A stretch of DNA of 64,000 nt from Bifidobacterium canis (GTDB taxonomy: Bacteria > Actinomycetota > Actinomycetes > Actinomycetales > Bifidobacteriaceae), in contig NZ_WNLP01000001.1 of assembly GCF_009727065.1 (NCBI RefSeq), positions 496,001 through 560,000 of the forward strand, written 5' to 3'. This document shows, piece after piece, positions 60,794-64,000 of this stretch. Each line of letters begins with the position of its first letter. The first letter of the stretch is position 1. The position numbers and the translations under genes are program-made. Below the pieces are notes generated by a model, which was not told the DNA's origin, searched no databases, and worked only from the letters and a program-made list of their open reading frames with translations.

Positions 60794-61417
60794 TCAGGTG
60801 GTGATGGGCATGGTGTCCGCGGATAGGGTTGTGGGGCGTGGGCTTGGTGGGGTGTGGCCGGTGGTGTGGTTCCATGCACTGGTGATGGCCCATTGCGCCA
60901 CGGTGCGGGGGATGCGCGCCTGGTCGCGGTGCAACTGTGTGTACAGCCATGCCGCGGGGGATTGGCTTGGGGCCATGAGCCACATGCTGCGGGTGTGTGG
61001 GGTGCTGTAGGGGAATGGTTGCCAGAACATGTCGACCATGTGGGGGTTGTGGCTGGTGTGGTCCTGGATGAGCATGAGCATGGCGGTGAGTGCGGTGGGC
61101 AGTTGCATGTGGCTGTGTGCGTTGAGGCGTTTGGCGGGCAGGTAGTAGTCCGTGTGCAGGCGTGCTCCGCCCAACGTGTCCGCCAATTCGATGGTGCGCA
61201 TGGGGGTGAGGGTGTGGGGTGCGCGTGTGTGGAACAGCATGCCCGCCTCCCCGTAGGTGCGCCATCGTTCGAGCATGGTGAGCAGTCCGGTGAAGTTGAC
61301 CACGTCGACACTGGGGTAGTGCAGGCCCACCAGGCGGAGCAGTTCGTGGCGCCATGGGGCGCCTTGCATCATGGGTGGGTTGGGGGTGGTGGCGTGTGGA
61401 TCGGTTGGCGTGGTCAT
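60794..61417 (-). CDS. Hypothetical element protein
   Basis: 207 residues from ATG 61417, which has GGACGCATC ending 10 bases upstream and no Shine-Dalgarno. The protein is rich in His, Met, Thr and Pro (TSHNPHMVDMFWQPFPYSTP), with a helical N-terminal half (ELLRLVGLHYPSVDVVNFTG, LLTMLERWRTYGEAGMLF). No known domain or membrane segment. It is the upstream partner of the frameshifted gene on the minus strand, 61 bases apart, and transcribed away from the iteron region. Confidence 0.6.
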   Translation of the reverse strand: MTTPTDPHATTPNPPMMQGAPWRHELLRLVGLHYPSVDVVNFTGLLTMLERWRTYGEAGMLFHTRAPHTLTPMRTIELADTLGGARLHTDYYLPAKRLNAHSHMQLPTALTAMLMLIQDHTSHNPHMVDMFWQPFPYSTPHTRSMWLMAPSQSPAAWLYTQLHRDQARIPRTVAQWAITSAWNHTTGHTPPSPRPTTLSADTMPITT

Positions 61418-61562
61418 GGTGGACGGGGATGCGTCCCATGGTGTTCTCCCGTTTGCCGTGTGGCACCCTAGAGGGGTGGGTTTTGTTTGGCTGCCGAAAT
61501 AACAATACAATGGTCAATGCATTGGTTTTTATGTTGCGGCTGGATTGGTGACGCAGTGACAT

Positions 61563-61862
61563 CCCATGTTTCTTCACCGACCTGCAACTGTCTTCACCGA
61601 CTTCTGACATAAGTCACCGAAGAAACATGGGTTTCTTCACCGACATTGAAAAGTCACTGAAGGCTCCCAAGCCTACTGACGATTGAGGTTTATGAAGTTT
61701 CTTCGGTGACGCACCGACTTTTAAGGTCTTTCTATAGGGGAGCCGATTCCAAGGGTTCCTTTATGAACCCACTGCGTCGGTGAAGAAAGTTGTTTTTGGG
61801 GCTCTGAACTTCAATCGGCAGTAGGGTTGAGCACTCTTCACCGACATCACTGCGTCGGTGAA
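61563..61862. repeat. Iteron-like array of TTCACCGAC in an AT-rich gap
   Basis: The 595-base gap between divergent genes holds exact copies of TTCACCGAC starting at 61573, 61593, 61636 and 61837, inverted copies GTCGGTGAA at 61776 and 61854, and near-copies at 61613, 61651 and 61702. CCCATGTTTCTTC (61563-61575) and GAAGAAACATGGG (61619-61631) form a 13-bp inverted repeat around them. The gap has lower GC than its flanks and no open gene. It resembles an iteron replication origin or a multi-site operator. Confidence 0.65.
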
Positions 61863-62012
61863 GGGTGCCCTGGGGCCACTGAAGCATGCCGCCGTTGCCA
61901 ACGGGCGCCGCAACCGGGACGGACGGTTATTTTTCCCCACCGTCCCTGTGTTTTTCGTTGGCATTGTTTTTGTTGGCGTGGGGTGCGGGGTGGTGACGCA
62001 TCGCCAGCGGGC

Positions 62013-63410
62013 ATGGATACCAGCAAGGAACACACACACCCATCGGCCACCCCGTTGTTGAGCCTGTTCTCCGGGTACGGCGGTCTGGACATGGGCGTCG
62101 AACAGGCGTTGGGGCCCATGCGCCCGGTCGCCGTGTGCGACATCGAACCGGGGCCCACCGCGATCCTCGCCGCCCACTGGGACGCGCCCAACCTGGGGGA
62201 CATCACCCACGTCGACTGGCAGGGGATGCCCCAAGTGGACGTGGTGTGTGGCGGCAGCCCGTGCCAATCCATGTCCTTGGCGGGTTTGCGCGCCGGCATG
62301 AAACACGGCACCCGTTCGGGGTTATGGTCCCACCAGTGCGATGCGATCGAAACATTGCGGCCCGCGTTGGTGGTGTGGGAGAACGTGGCGGGCAGCCTGT
62401 CCGCCGTGGCGTCCAGCCAACAGGACGTGCATATGGCGGACGCGCGCGGCCGTTTGCTCGCCGAACACGGGTTGTGCGGTTGCATGGAGCCCCGCCCGCC
62501 CATGGTGGACGGGTTCACCCCGCACACCGGGGAGGGCGCGGGCCGTATGGACGACCAGTTGTTGGACTGGCTGCGCGCCCACCAACTTTTGGGTGAGGCG
62601 GGCCAATACCAATGCACGCAATGCGGGTTGCCCCTGTTCGAGCATGCCAACGGCCAATGGTTGGCGGGGGACGCGCGGTTGGACGGTGCGCACACGGGGT
62701 GCACGATCCGCGCGTTGGGACGTGTGTTGGGGGATCTGGCGAACCTGGGCTATGACGCGGTATGGCACGCCATGTTCGCCTCCGACACGGGTGCGCCCCA
62801 CAAACGCCTGCGCGTGTTCGTATGCGCCTGGCCACGCGAACCCAACCCAGCCGATCCCACTCCCGCCAATGCGCGTCTGGCGCGCCTGGCAAGCCTGGGC
62901 CCCATGCGCCCTGAGGGCATGCCGTTCGCCACATGGGACCGGGATAGGGACGTGTGGTGCAATCCCATGGGCGGTGACCTGTTCGACGAACCGGCCATGT
63001 TCACGGACCCGTGGCCCAAGCACGGGATCATGGCCGAGGGGCGCGCATGGTTGGCGCCGGCCGAATGGGTGAACCAACCCGTGCACGACCCGGGGTTGCA
63101 ACCGGCCGGCAGTGGCAATGGCATGGTGATGTACACGCCGAAGGCCACGGACGCGGCCAGTGACCTGCCCGGCGTGTCCGGCCGGCCCCTGTCGGGGTCG
63201 ACGTTTTTGGCGACGCAGGTGCGCCTGTTGGATTTCCCCGGACGGATCACCAACAGGCAACGGCGATTCCGTGACCGGTTGCTGCCCACCCCCAGCGCCG
63301 TGTACGACGCGGACAAGGCCGGCAACCAGGCCACCAGCCGGTACCGGGCGCACACTGGGCGTCAATTGGGGTTGTCGGACATGGTCAATCTCATGGGAGA
63401 GGAGCAATGA
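62013..63410 (+). CDS. Cytosine-C5 DNA methyltransferase, catalytic part
   Basis: 465 residues from ATG 62013, GACGCATC ending 10 bases before, no Shine-Dalgarno. C5 methyltransferase motifs: I LFSGYGGLDMG (residues 18-28), IV with catalytic Cys84 in GGSPCQSMSLAG, VI ENVAGS (123-125 ENV), VIII-like RLRVFVCAW. An unusual insert with CTQCGLPLFEHANG and a second Cys lies in the middle. The C-terminal part has an LPTPSAVYDAD block like those of actinophage methylases. Motifs IX-X are not in this frame. The stop overlaps the next start (ATGA). Confidence 0.85.
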   Translation: MDTSKEHTHPSATPLLSLFSGYGGLDMGVEQALGPMRPVAVCDIEPGPTAILAAHWDAPNLGDITHVDWQGMPQVDVVCGGSPCQSMSLAGLRAGMKHGTRSGLWSHQCDAIETLRPALVVWENVAGSLSAVASSQQDVHMADARGRLLAEHGLCGCMEPRPPMVDGFTPHTGEGAGRMDDQLLDWLRAHQLLGEAGQYQCTQCGLPLFEHANGQWLAGDARLDGAHTGCTIRALGRVLGDLANLGYDAVWHAMFASDTGAPHKRLRVFVCAWPREPNPADPTPANARLARLASLGPMRPEGMPFATWDRDRDVWCNPMGGDLFDEPAMFTDPWPKHGIMAEGRAWLAPAEWVNQPVHDPGLQPAGSGNGMVMYTPKATDAASDLPGVSGRPLSGSTFLATQVRLLDFPGRITNRQRRFRDRLLPTPSAVYDADKAGNQATSRYRAHTGRQLGLSDMVNLMGEEQ

Positions 63411-64000
63411 TGGCGTATCCACGATTCGAAGGGTCCACCAGTGGGTTTCTGCCCACACCACGCGCCCGGGATGCGAACGGGTTGAATCAGCGGTGCAACC
63501 AGGAGTGTTTGGAGGGCGCCGTCAGGTTCGGCATGCCGTTGATGCTGCCCACACCGAACACCATGGACATGCTGCCCGCCCGCACGGGCGCCGCCCGGGA
63601 CCGTATCCTGCACCGTGGCCGGGCCAGTGGCATGGCGTGCGAACAGACGGGCAACGTGCGTGAAAGCGTGATGATGATGACCCCGGACGGGTACGGGCGG
63701 TACGGGCGGTTCACGCCCGCGATCCGGGTGTGGGAGCGGACGTTGGGCCGCACGGCGCCCAGTCCCACCTGCATCACACGCGTGTTGCGCCAATGGGTGC
63801 GCCAATTGCCCACGGAAGGGCTCACACCCGGCTGGTTGCTGCGCCATGCGCTGACACCCAACCGCCCCAAAGGCGAACAGTGGGTGACCATGCCGATGCG
63901 CGGGCGCGTCATGGCCATATGGCGCCAATCGGGCGATGTGTCCGCGTTGCTGCCGTTGGATGTGTGGCAGGCCATCTGGGCGGACCGTGTGGGCGAGGAT
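63407..64000 (+). CDS. Second part of a split C5 methyltransferase (C-terminal region, incomplete at the edge)
   Basis: 198 residues to the right edge, open throughout, from ATG 63407 with GGAGAGG upstream. Blocks FLPTPRARDANGLNQR and MLPTPNTMDMLPAR repeat the LPTP motif of the preceding gene, and FTPAIRVWERTLGRTAPSPT, then LTPGWLLRHALTPNRPKG, resemble the region just before and within the C-terminal motifs of actinophage C5 methylases. Most likely it supplies the target-recognition and C-terminal part of the upstream enzyme. It could also be a separate methylase-accessory protein. Confidence 0.6.
   Translation, partial: MMAYPRFEGSTSGFLPTPRARDANGLNQRCNQECLEGAVRFGMPLMLPTPNTMDMLPARTGAARDRILHRGRASGMACEQTGNVRESVMMMTPDGYGRYGRFTPAIRVWERTLGRTAPSPTCITRVLRQWVRQLPTEGLTPGWLLRHALTPNRPKGEQWVTMPMRGRVMAIWRQSGDVSALLPLDVWQAIWADRVGED

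Noticed and set aside
61563..61862. CRISPR array.
   Set aside because: The repeats are only 9 bases, in both orientations, with irregular spacing, and no cas gene is seen anywhere in the window.

Overview
The window is a Bifidobacterium-type chromosome segment (Actinobacteria, moderately high GC). The evidence is the gene order uvrA-uvrC-aroE-rapZ-whiA-pgk-tpiA-secG, transaldolase next to transketolase (the bifid-shunt enzymes), hrcA-dnaJ behind a perfect CIRCE element, a bile salt hydrolase, and an actinobacterial-type LexA box before uvrA. I cannot name the species.

Layout. 1-6836: a BREX type 1 defence locus on the minus strand (brxA-brxB-brxC-pglX, running off the left edge). brxA and brxC are broken in the sequence as given. 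7144-11162: small accessory genes: a phosphotransferase, an acetyltransferase, a PIN-toxin/antitoxin pair, a broken LysR regulator and a HAD hydrolase. 11338-18881: peroxide defence (a thioredoxin-reductase/AhpF-like protein plus AhpC), a broken NAD(P)HX repair gene, bile salt hydrolase, a carboxymuconolactone decarboxylase-family protein and a cation exporter. 18981-33823: housekeeping genes for nucleotide excision repair, shikimate synthesis, RapZ/WhiA, glycolysis and SecG. 33931-42695: a Cof-type phosphatase, an unusual HTH-aminotransferase fusion inside a dense field of GTTCAA/TTGAAC hexamers, tal, tkt, hrcA and dnaJ. 42815-48195: a fructosamine kinase, a second UvrA-like ATPase (broken), uppP and a PAC2 protein (broken). 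48459-48841: tRNA-Gly, Cys, Val and Val.

48841-64000 is the left part of an integrated mobile element. It enters at the 3' end of tRNA-Val(CAC), carries a tyrosine integrase, and runs past the right edge; no right attachment site is visible. It holds two paralogous EcoRI-type adenine methyltransferases with no visible endonuclease, a cytosine-C5 methyltransferase apparently split over two overlapping genes, and a pentapeptide-repeat protein with a divergent partner sharing the same N-terminal tag. It also holds a DivIVA-like coiled-coil protein, an array of ordinary and odd tRNAs, an intact IS607/TnpB insertion sequence and an iteron-like repeat region. Most element genes have a GNCGCAT motif shortly before the start codon. 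Element genes favour TTG and CGG codons, which two of its tRNAs would read.

A caution about the data: eight genes carry an apparent one-base deletion, every one at a homopolymer and seven of them in A/T tracts. This looks like either systematic base-calling undercounts or an unusual burst of slippage, so the pseudogene calls should be read in that light. One lesion, an amber codon in brxC, is a substitution and is not explained this way.
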